A stretch of DNA of 64,000 nucleotides from an uncultured Ruminiclostridium sp. (GCA_947623915.1 CANQIB010000001.1:124001-188000); one strand, 5' to 3'; positions 52,129-62,988 are shown, numbered from the stretch's first letter. Notes: generated from the letters alone by a model not told the origin. Program-made: numbers and translations.

Positions 52129-53220
52129 ATGAAGATTTTGAAAATATCGCTGCCGGAACAGGCGCGGATAATTTGCATAAGCGACATTCACGGGTGCAGT
52201 TCTGAGTTTTGCAGCTTACTTGACAAATGCGGTTACCAAGCGGGAAAAGACTATCTGTTCATACTCGGCGATATGTTGGAAAAAGGGAAACATAACGTTG
52301 CGGTGCTGCGAAAGGTCATCGAGCTTTCAAAATATCCGAATGTGTATGTCATAAAAGGAAACAACGATACCGATTGTCCAAGCATGGCGTTTTACGACAG
52401 CAGGGAAAAATTTCTTGAACGGTTGGAACGTCGACCGTTCAACGCCTTCGTTGAAATGGGACAGACGCTCGGCATAACGGATTTTTCCGATGATTTTGAG
52501 GAAAAACGCGCCAAAGTCCGCGACGGATTTTACGAGGAGATAAAATTCATAGACGAGCTGCCTTACGCCATAGAAACTCAGCGGCATATTTTTGTTCACG
52601 CGGGGATAGAAAACCGACCCGACTGGGAAAACGGCAGCGAATGGTTCGCCATGTGCGCACCGTGGTTTTTGCGCGCAGAACATATGTCCCCGAAAACGGT
52701 GGTGTGCGGGCATTTTCCCGTGTATTGCTTTGAACGCTGCAACAATTCAGATTTGCCGATAATTGACAATAAAAAGCGGATCATCGACATCGACGGCGGT
52801 GCGGTGACAAAATGGGCGGGACAGCTAAACGCGTTCGTTATCACCAAAAACGGCGAGCGGTACAGCTACGACAGTTACTTTGTCCCGATAGGAGCGGAGG
52901 AAACGACCGTAAAACGCGCCGTATCGTCCGACCTTACGCCGGAATATGCGGAGTGGGAGAGCCACGAGCTGCAAATTCTCGAAAATAACGGCGGAATGCT
53001 GCTTGTAAAAAATCTCGCTACCGGAAAAACGGGGCTTATCCCCGAAAAATTCACCTTTAAAGCGCAGGACGGGAGCTTGCGCGGCGGGATAAATCTAAAC
53101 GCTTTTCTTTCGGTGGATAAAGGCGAGCGCTTTTGGGCTGTCGAGCGCTCCTGCGGCTATTGCTTGGGCATTTCTCAGGACGGCAGGGTAGGCATGGTGC
53201 CGGTAGACTGCTTAGATTAA
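52129..53220 (+). CDS. Metallophosphoesterase with C-terminal SH3-like modules
   Basis: Residues 1-235 form a calcineurin-like phosphoesterase: SDIHG at 18-22, LGDMLEKGKHN, KGNNDTD and GHFPVY, the metal-binding motifs. Residues about 265-363 form two short beta modules, with NNGGMLLVKNLATGKTGLIPEKFT and GISQDGRVGMVPVDCLD, similar to SH3-like domains. It resembles serine/threonine phosphatases of the PrpE/ApaH type; substrate unknown. It is placed between queA and tgt with gaps of 19 and 24 bp, so it is in the same transcript. Confidence 0.8.
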   Translation: MKILKISLPEQARIICISDIHGCSSEFCSLLDKCGYQAGKDYLFILGDMLEKGKHNVAVLRKVIELSKYPNVYVIKGNNDTDCPSMAFYDSREKFLERLERRPFNAFVEMGQTLGITDFSDDFEEKRAKVRDGFYEEIKFIDELPYAIETQRHIFVHAGIENRPDWENGSEWFAMCAPWFLRAEHMSPKTVVCGHFPVYCFERCNNSDLPIIDNKKRIIDIDGGAVTKWAGQLNAFVITKNGERYSYDSYFVPIGAEETTVKRAVSSDLTPEYAEWESHELQILENNGGMLLVKNLATGKTGLIPEKFTFKAQDGSLRGGINLNAFLSVDKGERFWAVERSCGYCLGISQDGRVGMVPVDCLD

Positions 53221-54375
<1,155 letters not shown>

Positions 54376-54402
54376 GATGTTTCTATCGGAAAGGACATTT
54401 AA

Positions 54403-55008
54403 ATGGATCTTACAACTCTGATAATCCATTCGGTCCTGCTTGCCGTCGGCTTGGCTATGGACGCTTTCGCCGTGTCCATTTCAAACGGACTTGCCATGAA
54501 AAAGGTCGCGGTCGGGCAGGCTTTGGCCATCGCGGGTTCATTCGGGATATTTCAGGCTCTTATGCCGCTGCTCGGATTCTTTTTAGGCAGCAGCTTTTCG
54601 GATTTTATTTCACGCTGGGACCATTATATAGCCCTTATTTTTCTCGGATTTATCGGCGGGAAAATGATTTTTGAGGGGATAAGAGAGTTGAAAGGAAAAA
54701 GCGGCGGCGACTCCGATACCGAGGAATACCGATTTTCTTTCGCCGCGCTGATGTTTCAGGCGGTCGCTACAAGCATAGACGCTTTGGTAGTAGGTGTCAG
54801 CTTTGTGGCTATGGATATGACAGTATCGGACATGATAACGGCGGTATCCGTGATAGGTGCGCTTACTTTCCTGATAAGCCTTATAGGCATTTTTGCCGGA
54901 AAGCGTTTCGGCGACCTTTTGGGAAGTCGGGCGGTGGTCGTTGGCGGCGTTATACTTGTAGGGATAGGATTGAAGGTATTTATAGAACATATGTTTTTCG
55001 GCGGTTGA
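54403..55008 (+). CDS. mntP: Putative manganese efflux pump MntP
   Basis: A 201-residue protein with six membrane helices in two similar halves: AVGLAMDAFAVSISNG in the first and FQAVATSIDALVVGVSF in the second, the DUF204/MntP motifs, with their aspartates in the helices. MntP exports excess Mn(II). In many Firmicutes yajC occupies this position after tgt. No Mn (yybP-ykoY) riboswitch is visible; the 27-bp gap is too short. Confidence 0.88.
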   Translation: MDLTTLIIHSVLLAVGLAMDAFAVSISNGLAMKKVAVGQALAIAGSFGIFQALMPLLGFFLGSSFSDFISRWDHYIALIFLGFIGGKMIFEGIRELKGKSGGDSDTEEYRFSFAALMFQAVATSIDALVVGVSFVAMDMTVSDMITAVSVIGALTFLISLIGIFAGKRFGDLLGSRAVVVGGVILVGIGLKVFIEHMFFGG

Positions 55009-55026
55009 TTTTATTGTCGGCCGCTA

Positions 55027-55055
55027 TTGCTTTTTTTGACGGAATGTGGTATTAT
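55027..55055 (+). promoter_or_regulatory. Sigma-A promoter of remA-gmk-priA operon
   Basis: TTGCTT (55027-55032), 17-bp spacer, TATTAT (55050-55055), about 31 bp before remA. A TTGACG at 55036 is closer to consensus but too near. Confidence 0.5.
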
Positions 55056-55085
55056 ATATCTAGTAATTTTGACGGAGGAAACTGT

Positions 55086-55328
55086 ATGGAGCTTATAAAT
55101 GTCGGATACCAGAACACCGTTAATTCCGATCGCATAGTCGCTGTCGTAAACGCGGACGCTTCTCCGATAAAAAGGATAATTTCCACCGCAAAGGACAACA
55201 ACATGGCAATAGACGCCACCTGCGGCAAAAAGACGCGCACCGTTATAATCACCGACAGCAACCATGTCATTCTTTCGGCGCTGGATATAGACAGATTTAA
55301 AGGATATACCGAAAACGGGCAAAAATAA
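55086..55328 (+). CDS. remA: Extracellular matrix regulator RemA (DUF370)
   Basis: An 80-residue RemA/DUF370 protein: MELINVGYQNTVNSDRIVAVV, SPIKRIISTAKDNNM, ATCGKKTRTVIITDSNHVILSALD. RemA forms octameric rings that bind upstream of matrix and osmoprotection genes in B. subtilis; in Clostridia it is a conserved companion of gmk. ATG 55086 follows GGAGGAAACTGT; an in-frame ATG at 55005 lies upstream of the promoter. Confidence 0.95.
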   Translation: MELINVGYQNTVNSDRIVAVVNADASPIKRIISTAKDNNMAIDATCGKKTRTVIITDSNHVILSALDIDRFKGYTENGQK

Positions 55329-55338
55329 GGAGAAAACA

Positions 55339-55944
55339 ATGTCAAGAGGGATTCCGATAGTTATTTCCGCGCCGTCCGGCTGCGGAAAAGATACCATACT
55401 CGAACAGCTTTTTAAAATAAACGACAATCTGGTATATTCCGTTTCCGCGACCACCAGACAGCCGCGTGAGGGGGAAAAGGACGGAGCAAGCTACTTTTTC
55501 CGCACCCGCAGCGAATTTGAAAAAATGATAGCCGATAACGAGGTGCTTGAATATACCGAATATTGCGGAAATTATTACGGCACGCCGAAAAAAGCCGTCG
55601 AGGAAATGCTTTCCGCGGGAAAAGACGTTATTTTAAAGATAGAAGTCGAGGGCGCGATGAATATTAAAAAAATATTCAGCGAATGTGTTCTTATTTTTGT
55701 TCTTCCGCCGTCTTTTACCGAGCTTGAGCGACGGCTCAGAAAGCGCGGCACGGAAACCGAGGAAACCATCGCTTCAAGGATAAAGCAGGCTCGCGCCGAG
55801 CTGGAGTTTGCGGATAAATTCGATTATATGATAGTAAACGGCGACCTTGATAAGGCGGTGCGGGACGTAAACACGGTTATACTTTCCGAAAAGATGTCCT
55901 CGAAAAGAAACGCCGCGTTGCTTGAGCTTGTGAAAAATTCGTAG
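55339..55944 (+). CDS. gmk: Guanylate kinase
   Basis: GMP kinase. Walker A-like IVISAPSGCGKDTILE (with Asp where Ser/Thr is usual: SGCGKDT), then VSATTRQPREGEKDG, YFFRTRSEFEKMI, EYTEYCGNYYGTP and IFVLPPSFTELERRLRKRGT, all family motifs. 201 residues. It follows remA by 10 bp and is followed directly by priA: the usual rpoZ and coaBC are not between them. Confidence 0.93.
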   Translation: MSRGIPIVISAPSGCGKDTILEQLFKINDNLVYSVSATTRQPREGEKDGASYFFRTRSEFEKMIADNEVLEYTEYCGNYYGTPKKAVEEMLSAGKDVILKIEVEGAMNIKKIFSECVLIFVLPPSFTELERRLRKRGTETEETIASRIKQARAELEFADKFDYMIVNGDLDKAVRDVNTVILSEKMSSKRNAALLELVKNS

Positions 55945-55953
55945 GTGACCGCC

Positions 55954-58428
55954 TTGAATGTTCATGAAAATGAAAATCAATGCACAATAGTGTCGGTAGT
56001 CGTCGATAAAGCGCTGTACAGCTTTGACAACGCATATGATTATACCGTTGCAAATGACGTTTTGCCCAAGGCGGGTCAAAGAGCGGTCGTTCCGTTCGGG
56101 AAAGGCGGCAAAAAGCGTATAGGCTTGATAACGTCGGTCAGAAAAGGCAATGCCGCAGGTCTGAAAGAGATAATATGCACGGTCGACGACGGTATCCTGC
56201 TGAATGACGAGATGTTGGGCTTGGTCAATTATCTTAAAGACACTACTTTCTGTACCTATTTCGACGCCGTAAAAACCTTGCTGCCGGGAGGTATGGCGCT
56301 TGATATTTCCGAAAAATACCGTTTTGCTCCCGAATATGCAAACGGCAATGCCGAATTTTCGCTAAGCGTACAGCAGCAAAACGTTGTTTCAAGGCTGTTG
56401 GCGTGCAAGACCTCAAAAGAGCTGAACGACGTAATAGAATACGGCTTGGAGCAAAAGGACAAAAAAGTCATAACCGAGCTGTGCAACGTCGGCGTTTTGG
56501 AAAAGCTGGATATTGTTAAACAGCGGGTCGGCGACGAAACTCAAAAAAACGTTCGCTTGACCGAGTATTATATGAACGGCGAATATTCTGAAAACGGCGG
56601 CAAACCCCTTACCGCCAAACAGAAAGCCGTCGCGGATATGCTGCTGGACGGCGGCTGCGCCTCGGAAAAAGAGGTATGCTATAACTGCGGCGTAACGACG
56701 GCGGTAATTGATAATCTGGAAAAGAAAAACGTTGTCGAGATATTCAGCGACGTTATCTCGCGCTCGGTGACCGTCGACGCACGCGCCGAACGGTCGATAG
56801 AGGATATTGTCCTGTCCGACGAGCAATATTCCGCCTATAAAGGGATATGTGAGCTTACCGACAGGAACAAAGCGAGCTGCGCGCTTTTAAAAGGCGTGAC
56901 AGGCAGCGGAAAGACCACGGTTTTTGTAAAACTGATAGACCATGTGCTTTCTCAGGGAAAAACCGCGCTGCTGCTTGTGCCGGAAATAGCGCTTACGCCT
57001 CAGATGGTACACAGTTTTACCGAATTGTTCGGAAACAATGTTGCGGTGCTGCACAGCAATCTTTCGCTCGGAGTCAGGTCGGACGAATACAAAAGGATAA
57101 TGAACGGCGACGCAAAGATTGTTATAGGCACGAGAAGCGCGGTGTTCGCACCTTTGGAAAATATAGGGATAATAGTCATCGACGAAGAGGGAGAGCATAC
57201 CTATAAATCGGAAAAAGCGCCGAGATACCACGCCAGAGATGTGGCAAAGCACCGCTGCGTATATCATGACGCGGTGCTGCTGCTCGCCAGCGCTACTCCC
57301 TCTCTTGAAAGCGCATACAGCGCTGAGATAGGCAAGTATTCTCTTTTTGAGCTTAAAAACCGTTACAGCAGCTCAAAGCTGCCTGACGTTTATATAGTCG
57401 ATATGAAAATAGAAAACGAGCTTGGAAACCGCAGCAATTTCAGCACCGCTCTTGCGGACGGAATACGGGAAAACCTTGAAAGGGGCGAACAATCCCTTTT
57501 ACTGCTGAACAGGAGAGGGTATCATACATATATAAACTGCCTGAAATGCGGTGAAGTGTATAGCTGTCCTAATTGCAGCATACCGTTGACATATCATAAG
57601 GCTAACGCTTCGCTGGTATGTCATTACTGCGGATATACCGAAAGGTATACGGGAAAATGCAAAAGCTGCGGTTCGCCTTTTTTATACAGCGTAGGAACGG
57701 GCACTCAGCGGATAGAGGAGGAATTGAGCCGGCTTTTTCCCCAAGCGCGCGTACTGCGAATGGACGCGGACACGACGATGAGCAGAAACGCTTATGAAAC
57801 AGGATTTTCACAGTTTAAAAACGGGGATTTCGATATCATGGTGGGAACACAGATGATAGCGAAAGGGCTTGATTTTGAAAATGTTACTCTGGTGGGAGTA
57901 CTGCTGATAGACAAATCCCTTTACGCGGGCGATTATCTCGGATATGAAAATACATTTTCACTCATAACGCAGGTCGTAGGCAGGAGCGGACGCGGCAGCA
58001 AAAAAGGACGTGCCTTTTTGCAGACCTATACGCCGGACCATTATGTGCTTAATCTTGCGGCAAATCAGGATTACGACGGCTTTTACCGACAGGAGATAGA
58101 GATACGCAGAGAGCTTTTGTTTCCGCCGTTTTGTGATATTTGCGTGGTCGGCTTTTCCGCCGTAAATGAAAAAGACTGCGAAAAAGGGGCAAGAGATTTT
58201 CTTGAGATACTCGCAAACAGCATAAAAAATTCGGATATTCCCGTACGGGTGCTGGGGCCGTCAAAATGTACCGCCGCGAGAATAAACGGAAAATACAGAT
58301 ACAGGATAATCATAAAATGCAAAAACAACAAAAAATTCAGACAGCTTATGAGCGGCTGTCTGTTGAAAGCATATAAAGTGTTGGGCAAAGTCAGCTTTTA
58401 TGCGGATATGAACGGTGAGATAAACTGA
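55954..58428 (+). CDS. priA: Primosomal protein N' (replication restart helicase PriA)
   Basis: PriA reloads replisomes at stalled forks. It has an N-terminal DNA-binding domain (about 1-100) and the helicase with LKGVTGSGKTTVF (Walker A), VIDEEGEHTYKSE (DEEH), and the zinc-binding CLKCGEVYSCPNC..VCHYCGYTERYTGKCKSCGS with eight cysteines. The last helicase motif lies in LITQVVGRSGRG. I favour the TTG at 55954, 5 nt after AGGTGA; a GTG at 55945 is possible. It is about 824 residues. Confidence 0.93.
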   Translation: MNVHENENQCTIVSVVVDKALYSFDNAYDYTVANDVLPKAGQRAVVPFGKGGKKRIGLITSVRKGNAAGLKEIICTVDDGILLNDEMLGLVNYLKDTTFCTYFDAVKTLLPGGMALDISEKYRFAPEYANGNAEFSLSVQQQNVVSRLLACKTSKELNDVIEYGLEQKDKKVITELCNVGVLEKLDIVKQRVGDETQKNVRLTEYYMNGEYSENGGKPLTAKQKAVADMLLDGGCASEKEVCYNCGVTTAVIDNLEKKNVVEIFSDVISRSVTVDARAERSIEDIVLSDEQYSAYKGICELTDRNKASCALLKGVTGSGKTTVFVKLIDHVLSQGKTALLLVPEIALTPQMVHSFTELFGNNVAVLHSNLSLGVRSDEYKRIMNGDAKIVIGTRSAVFAPLENIGIIVIDEEGEHTYKSEKAPRYHARDVAKHRCVYHDAVLLLASATPSLESAYSAEIGKYSLFELKNRYSSSKLPDVYIVDMKIENELGNRSNFSTALADGIRENLERGEQSLLLLNRRGYHTYINCLKCGEVYSCPNCSIPLTYHKANASLVCHYCGYTERYTGKCKSCGSPFLYSVGTGTQRIEEELSRLFPQARVLRMDADTTMSRNAYETGFSQFKNGDFDIMVGTQMIAKGLDFENVTLVGVLLIDKSLYAGDYLGYENTFSLITQVVGRSGRGSKKGRAFLQTYTPDHYVLNLAANQDYDGFYRQEIEIRRELLFPPFCDICVVGFSAVNEKDCEKGARDFLEILANSIKNSDIPVRVLGPSKCTAARINGKYRYRIIIKCKNNKKFRQLMSGCLLKAYKVLGKVSFYADMNGEIN

Positions 58429-58442
58429 TTGAGAGGAAAATT

Positions 58443-58928
58443 ATGGCAAAAAGAAATATCGTAAAGCTCGGAGAAGATGTTTTAACCAAAAAAAGCCGCG
58501 ATGTGACGGTATTTGACGATAAGCTCTGGACACTTTTGGACGATATGTATGAAACAATGCAGTCGGCAAACGGGGTAGGGCTTGCGGCGCCGCAGGTCGG
58601 CATACTAAGAAGAGTTGTGGTAATAGACGTCGGCGACGAAAACGGGCGCATAGAGCTTGTAAATCCGACTGTTACTTCAATGAAAGGCAAACAGAGAGAG
58701 TTGGAGGGGTGCTTATCCGTTCCCGACCTTTGGGGGTATGTGGTACGTCCCGCAAAGGTAAAGGTAAAGGCGCAGGACCGCTACGGCAAGGAATTCGTGA
58801 TAGAGGGCGACAAGCTGCTGGCGGTCGCCATGTGCCACGAGATAGACCACCTCAACGGCGTTATGTTTACCGATATTGCGGAAGAGGTACTGACCGCTTC
58901 GCAGCTTGAAGAAAGAAAAAAAGGCTGA
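58443..58928 (+). CDS. def: Peptide deformylase
   Basis: Fe/Zn enzyme removing formyl from nascent proteins. The three motifs are complete: GVGLAAPQVG at 44-53, EGCLSVP with metal-ligand Cys90, and HEIDHLNG at 132-139 with the two His ligands and catalytic Glu. 161 residues. It is followed by fmt, the enzyme that adds the formyl group, as in nearly all bacteria. Confidence 0.96.
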   Translation: MAKRNIVKLGEDVLTKKSRDVTVFDDKLWTLLDDMYETMQSANGVGLAAPQVGILRRVVVIDVGDENGRIELVNPTVTSMKGKQRELEGCLSVPDLWGYVVRPAKVKVKAQDRYGKEFVIEGDKLLAVAMCHEIDHLNGVMFTDIAEEVLTASQLEERKKG

Positions 58929-58983
58929 CAGGCGTTTTATTTCCCGACTAAATGTCAAAGCTTCGGAAAAGAAAGTGAGATAT

Positions 58984-59916
58984 ATGGATATTGTTTTTAT
59001 GGGCACGCCCGATTTTGCGGTGAGCGCTTTGGACGCGATAGCCGAACGACACAATGTTCAGGCGGTGTTTACACAGCCGGATAAACCGAAAAACAGGGGA
59101 AAGAAGATAGTTTTTTCTCCTGTAAAGCAATATGCCGTTGACCGCGGTATGAACGTGTGCCAGCCTGTTTCGCTAAGAAAAGGCGAGGACGCGGACGAGG
59201 CGTTTGAGCTGTTAAAACGGCTCTCTCCCGACTGCATAGTGGTGGCGGCATACGGTCAAATACTGCCGGAAAGAATACTCGAACTGCCAAAATACGGCTG
59301 CATAAATATCCACGCTTCGCTTTTGCCAAAATACAGAGGAGCGGCACCGATACAAGCGTGCATCATAAACGGAGAGACCTCGTCGGGAGTGACCGTTATG
59401 ATGATGGAAAAAGGCTTGGACACGGGAGATATGCTGCTAAAACAGGCGGTAGACATACCTTTTGATATGACGGCGGGAGAATTGCACGACAAGCTGGCGG
59501 CGCTCGGCGCGGAGCTTATTTTAAAGGCATTGGAACGTCTGCCCGAAGGGATTTCCCGTGAGAAACAAAACGACGCGCTGTCATGCTATGCGCCTGTTAT
59601 TTCCAAGGAAATGTGCAGGATAGATTTTTCGCAGCCGGCAAAAAAAGTTTACGATTTTATTCGCGGAATGTCGCCGTCGCCCTGCGCTTATACTTTTTTG
59701 AACGGTAAGCGTCTTAAAATATATTTTGCCGGACTGACGGATACTTCATCACCGCTTCCCGCCGGACAAATAGCCGATACCAAGCGGTTTTCGGTAGTCT
59801 GCGGCGACGGAAAGTGCGTTGAAATGCTGTCGGTCCAGGCGGAGGGCGGAAAGAGAATGTCCGCGCAGGATTTTTTGAGAGGAAATAATTTGAAAAGCAC
59901 CGATAAGCTCGGCTAA
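58984..59916 (+). CDS. fmt: Methionyl-tRNA formyltransferase
   Basis: Transfers formyl from 10-formyl-THF to initiator Met-tRNA. The 310-residue protein begins MDIVFMGTPDFAVSALDAI and has IVVAAYGQILPERIL, NIHASLLPKYRGAAPIQ with the catalytic NIHxSLLPxYRGxAP motif, and a C-terminal tRNA-binding domain. An in-frame ATG at 58906 would add 26 residues overlapping def; homology begins at 58984. Confidence 0.95.
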   Translation: MDIVFMGTPDFAVSALDAIAERHNVQAVFTQPDKPKNRGKKIVFSPVKQYAVDRGMNVCQPVSLRKGEDADEAFELLKRLSPDCIVVAAYGQILPERILELPKYGCINIHASLLPKYRGAAPIQACIINGETSSGVTVMMMEKGLDTGDMLLKQAVDIPFDMTAGELHDKLAALGAELILKALERLPEGISREKQNDALSCYAPVISKEMCRIDFSQPAKKVYDFIRGMSPSPCAYTFLNGKRLKIYFAGLTDTSSPLPAGQIADTKRFSVVCGDGKCVEMLSVQAEGGKRMSAQDFLRGNNLKSTDKLG

Positions 59917-59944
59917 GGCTTATCAAAACGGGAAAGGAACTAAT

Positions 59945-60625
59945 ATGGGTCTGTATGAATGGATATATATACTGATACTTGTTGTAGTCGGTCTGTCTAT
60001 GTATGCTTCTTACAATGTAAACAGCACCTTCAAAAAGTACAGTAAGGTTTTAAGCTCGCGCGGTCAGCCCGCAAACGTCGTAGCACGGCAGATACTTGAC
60101 GCCAACGGCTTATATGACGTTGATATTGCAAGAATAGCGGGAAATCTTACCGATAACTATAATCCGCGTACCAAAACGGTATCGCTTTCTCAGACGGTGT
60201 TCGACAGCACCTCCGTCGGCGCTATCGGCGTAGCCGCTCACGAGGTAGGACACGCTATACAGTACGCCAAAGGATACACGCCTATAAAGATAAGAATGAC
60301 GATTTTGCCGATAGCGCAATTCGGCTCAAGCGCATGGGTGCTTATTTTCATTCTGGGGATAGTCTTTAGTTTTCCGCTGCTTATAAATATAGGCGTAGCG
60401 CTGTTTGCTTTCATTGTGGCGTTTCAGCTTGTAACACTGCCGGTAGAATTTAACGCGAGCCGCAGAGCTATCGACACGATAGAAAGTCAGGGACTGCTGT
60501 ACGGCAACGAGCTTATCGGCGCAAAAAGAACGCTTCGCGCGGCAGCCATGACTTATGTTGCCGCCGCCGTTATGTCGATATTACAGCTTTTGAGGTTGAT
60601 TTTAGCTTCTTCCAGACGCAACTGA
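59945..60625 (+). CDS. Membrane zinc metallopeptidase (YugP-like)
   Basis: A 226-residue protein with an N-terminal membrane helix (IYILILVVVGLSMYASYNV), the zinc motif HEVGHAIQYAKGY (HEVGH at 99-103) and two or three later helices. It is a member of the neutral zinc metallopeptidase family Zn_peptidase_2; substrate unknown. It conventionally sits between fmt and rsmB in Clostridia, as here. GGGAAAGGAAC precedes the start. Confidence 0.9.
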   Translation: MGLYEWIYILILVVVGLSMYASYNVNSTFKKYSKVLSSRGQPANVVARQILDANGLYDVDIARIAGNLTDNYNPRTKTVSLSQTVFDSTSVGAIGVAAHEVGHAIQYAKGYTPIKIRMTILPIAQFGSSAWVLIFILGIVFSFPLLINIGVALFAFIVAFQLVTLPVEFNASRRAIDTIESQGLLYGNELIGAKRTLRAAAMTYVAAAVMSILQLLRLILASSRRN

Positions 60626-60644
60626 CGCGCGAAAGGAAACGAAA

Positions 60645-61967
60645 ATGACAAAGACGGCACGACAAATCGTACTCGATCTGCTTATCCGTATGGAGCTGGC
60701 AGGCTCTTATTCAAATATAATACTGGATAACGCCTTTTCCGAAAACAAAACATCGGGTAAGGACAGGGCTTTTGCCGCCGCGCTGTTTTACGGGGTGCTG
60801 GAGCGCCGCATGACGCTCGATTATCTGATAAGATATTATTCCAGCCTGGAATTTGACCGAATGTCGCCCAAGATAATACAGATAATGAGAATGGGCTTTT
60901 ATCAGCTGCTGTATATGGATTCCGTGCCGGATAACGCCGCGGTGGACGAATCGGTAAAGCTGGCGGATCATATAGGGCGGGGCGGAGCAAAAGGGTTTAT
61001 CAACGCCGTTTTGAGAAATTTTATCCGTGACGAAAAACGTATAGATCACAAGGACCTTGACGATATAGGCAAACTTTCCGTGGATTATTCCTGTCCGAAA
61101 TGGCTTATCAAAAAATGGAACAGAGAGCTGGGTGAGGAACGCACATTGGCGTTTCTCAAAGCGTCTTTCGACCGCCCGCCGATATACGCAAGAGTGAACA
61201 CTTACAAATATAAAACGGCGGATGTTATCGAGCAGCTTAAATCGGAGGGGATAGGCGCAAAGAAAAATCCCTTTTTGGAGGAATGTATAGAGCTGTCGGA
61301 CACTCGTTCGGTAGACAGCTGCGCCGCCTACCGCAAAGGAATGTTCCATATACAGGATATATCGTCGCAGCTATGCTGTCGTATAATCGCCCCCATGTTC
61401 AACGAAACGGTCATCGACCTGTGCGCCGCTCCCGGAGGAAAATCCTTTACCTGCGCGGAGATAATGCAAAATCGCGGCAGGGTGTTGAGCTTTGACCTTT
61501 ACGACGGCAAGGTCGACGTTATCAAAAACGGAGCGAGAAGGCTCGGACTGTCGGTTATTGAGCCCGCCGAAAACGACGCGCGGAAATTCAACGCCGATAT
61601 ACCTCAGGCAGACAGGGTGATATGCGATGTTCCGTGTTCGGGGCTGGGTGTTATCCGCAGAAAGCCGGAGATAAAATATAAGCCCATGAAAAGCCTTGAG
61701 GATATACCCGATACTCAGAAAAAGATAATAGATACGGCCGCGGGATATGTAAAAGTCGGCGGTACGCTTATTTATTCCACCTGCACGGTGAGCCGTGACG
61801 AAAACGAAAACGTCGTCGAGGAGTTTTTGAAGGAGCACGGGGAATTTGTTCCTGTTGTAGTTCCTGTAGGAACAAACTTGCTCCCCGATTCATATATGAG
61901 GACGATGCTGCCGTCGGATATAAACGGCGACGGATTTTTTACCGCAACATTACGTCGAATAAGGTGA
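60645..61967 (+). CDS. rsmB: 16S rRNA (cytosine(967)-C(5))-methyltransferase RsmB
   Basis: The 440-residue protein has an N-terminal NusB-like RNA-binding domain (about 1-145), then the methyltransferase with VIDLCAAPGGKSFTCAEIM, RVICDVPCSGLGVIRRKPEIKY (catalytic PCSG) and LIYSTCTVSRDENENVV with the second cysteine. It methylates C967 in E. coli 16S rRNA. Its TGA-to-ATG gap to rlmN is 4 bp. Confidence 0.94.
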   Translation: MTKTARQIVLDLLIRMELAGSYSNIILDNAFSENKTSGKDRAFAAALFYGVLERRMTLDYLIRYYSSLEFDRMSPKIIQIMRMGFYQLLYMDSVPDNAAVDESVKLADHIGRGGAKGFINAVLRNFIRDEKRIDHKDLDDIGKLSVDYSCPKWLIKKWNRELGEERTLAFLKASFDRPPIYARVNTYKYKTADVIEQLKSEGIGAKKNPFLEECIELSDTRSVDSCAAYRKGMFHIQDISSQLCCRIIAPMFNETVIDLCAAPGGKSFTCAEIMQNRGRVLSFDLYDGKVDVIKNGARRLGLSVIEPAENDARKFNADIPQADRVICDVPCSGLGVIRRKPEIKYKPMKSLEDIPDTQKKIIDTAAGYVKVGGTLIYSTCTVSRDENENVVEEFLKEHGEFVPVVVPVGTNLLPDSYMRTMLPSDINGDGFFTATLRRIR

Positions 61968-61971
61968 TTTT

Positions 61972-62988
61972 ATGGATAAAACAGATATTTTGTCGCTGAC
62001 TCTCGACGAATTACGCACGAAAATCGACGAGATAGGCGAGCAAAAATTCCGCGCTTCGCAGATATATGACTGGTTACATAACAAAAGAGTCCGCGATTTT
62101 TCCGAAATGTCCAATATTTCTGCACAATTAAGAGAGAAATTAAACAAATATTTTTGGATAAATTCAATAAAAATTAAAAAAAGACTTGTATCTGACCTTG
62201 ATAATACTGTAAAATATCTATATGGGTTGTATGACGGTGAGAAAATAGAGACCGTACTTATGGAATACAAGCACGGCAACAGCATATGTATATCCACCCA
62301 GGTCGGCTGCAAAATGCAATGTAAGTTTTGCGCTTCGACAAAGGCGGGATATGTGCGCGACCTTTTGCCGTCGGAAATGCTTTTGCAAATATACGAGAGC
62401 GAAAGGGACAGCGGGCGAAAAATAAATCATGTCGTGCTTATGGGCATAGGCGAACCGCTGGATAATTTTGACAATGTCGTTCAGTTTCTGAAACTCCTTG
62501 ACGAGAAGCCGGATATGAGCCTGCGGCACATTTCCGTTTCCACCTGCGGTTTGGCGGACAGGATATACGACCTTGCGGAGCTGAAGCTCGGTATAACACT
62601 GTCGGTTTCGCTGCACGCTCCTACCGATGAGATACGCAGCGAGATAATGCCGGTAAACAAACGATACAACATTTCTCAGCTTATGACGGCTTGTAAATAT
62701 TATTTTGAAAAGACCGGGCGGCGAATAAGCTATGAATTTGCCCTTATTGACGGAGTGAACGACGATAAAGCTACCGCCGACAGTTTGATAAGGCTTTTAA
62801 AAGGGCAGAACTGTCATGTTAATCTCATACCGATAAACGCCATCAAGGACGGAGTGTTTTCGCGCAGCAAGTCTGTGGAGGAATTTAAAGAGATGTTGTC
62901 CGACGGGGGGATAAACGCTACGGTAAGGCGCACGCTCGGAGCGGATATAAACGCGGCGTGCGGTCAACTCAGGCGTGACGATCAATAA
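61972..62988 (+). CDS. rlmN: 23S/tRNA A2-methyltransferase RlmN (radical SAM)
   Basis: RlmN methylates C2 of A2503 in 23S rRNA and A37 in some tRNAs. The 338-residue protein has the radical-SAM cluster CKMQCKFCAST (Cys113, 117 and 120), GIGEPLDNFDNVV, HISVSTCGL and a conserved C-terminal Cys near 332 (ADINAACGQLR) that forms the methyl carrier partner. It is followed by prpC after 16 bp. Confidence 0.95.
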   Translation: MDKTDILSLTLDELRTKIDEIGEQKFRASQIYDWLHNKRVRDFSEMSNISAQLREKLNKYFWINSIKIKKRLVSDLDNTVKYLYGLYDGEKIETVLMEYKHGNSICISTQVGCKMQCKFCASTKAGYVRDLLPSEMLLQIYESERDSGRKINHVVLMGIGEPLDNFDNVVQFLKLLDEKPDMSLRHISVSTCGLADRIYDLAELKLGITLSVSLHAPTDEIRSEIMPVNKRYNISQLMTACKYYFEKTGRRISYEFALIDGVNDDKATADSLIRLLKGQNCHVNLIPINAIKDGVFSRSKSVEEFKEMLSDGGINATVRRTLGADINAACGQLRRDDQ

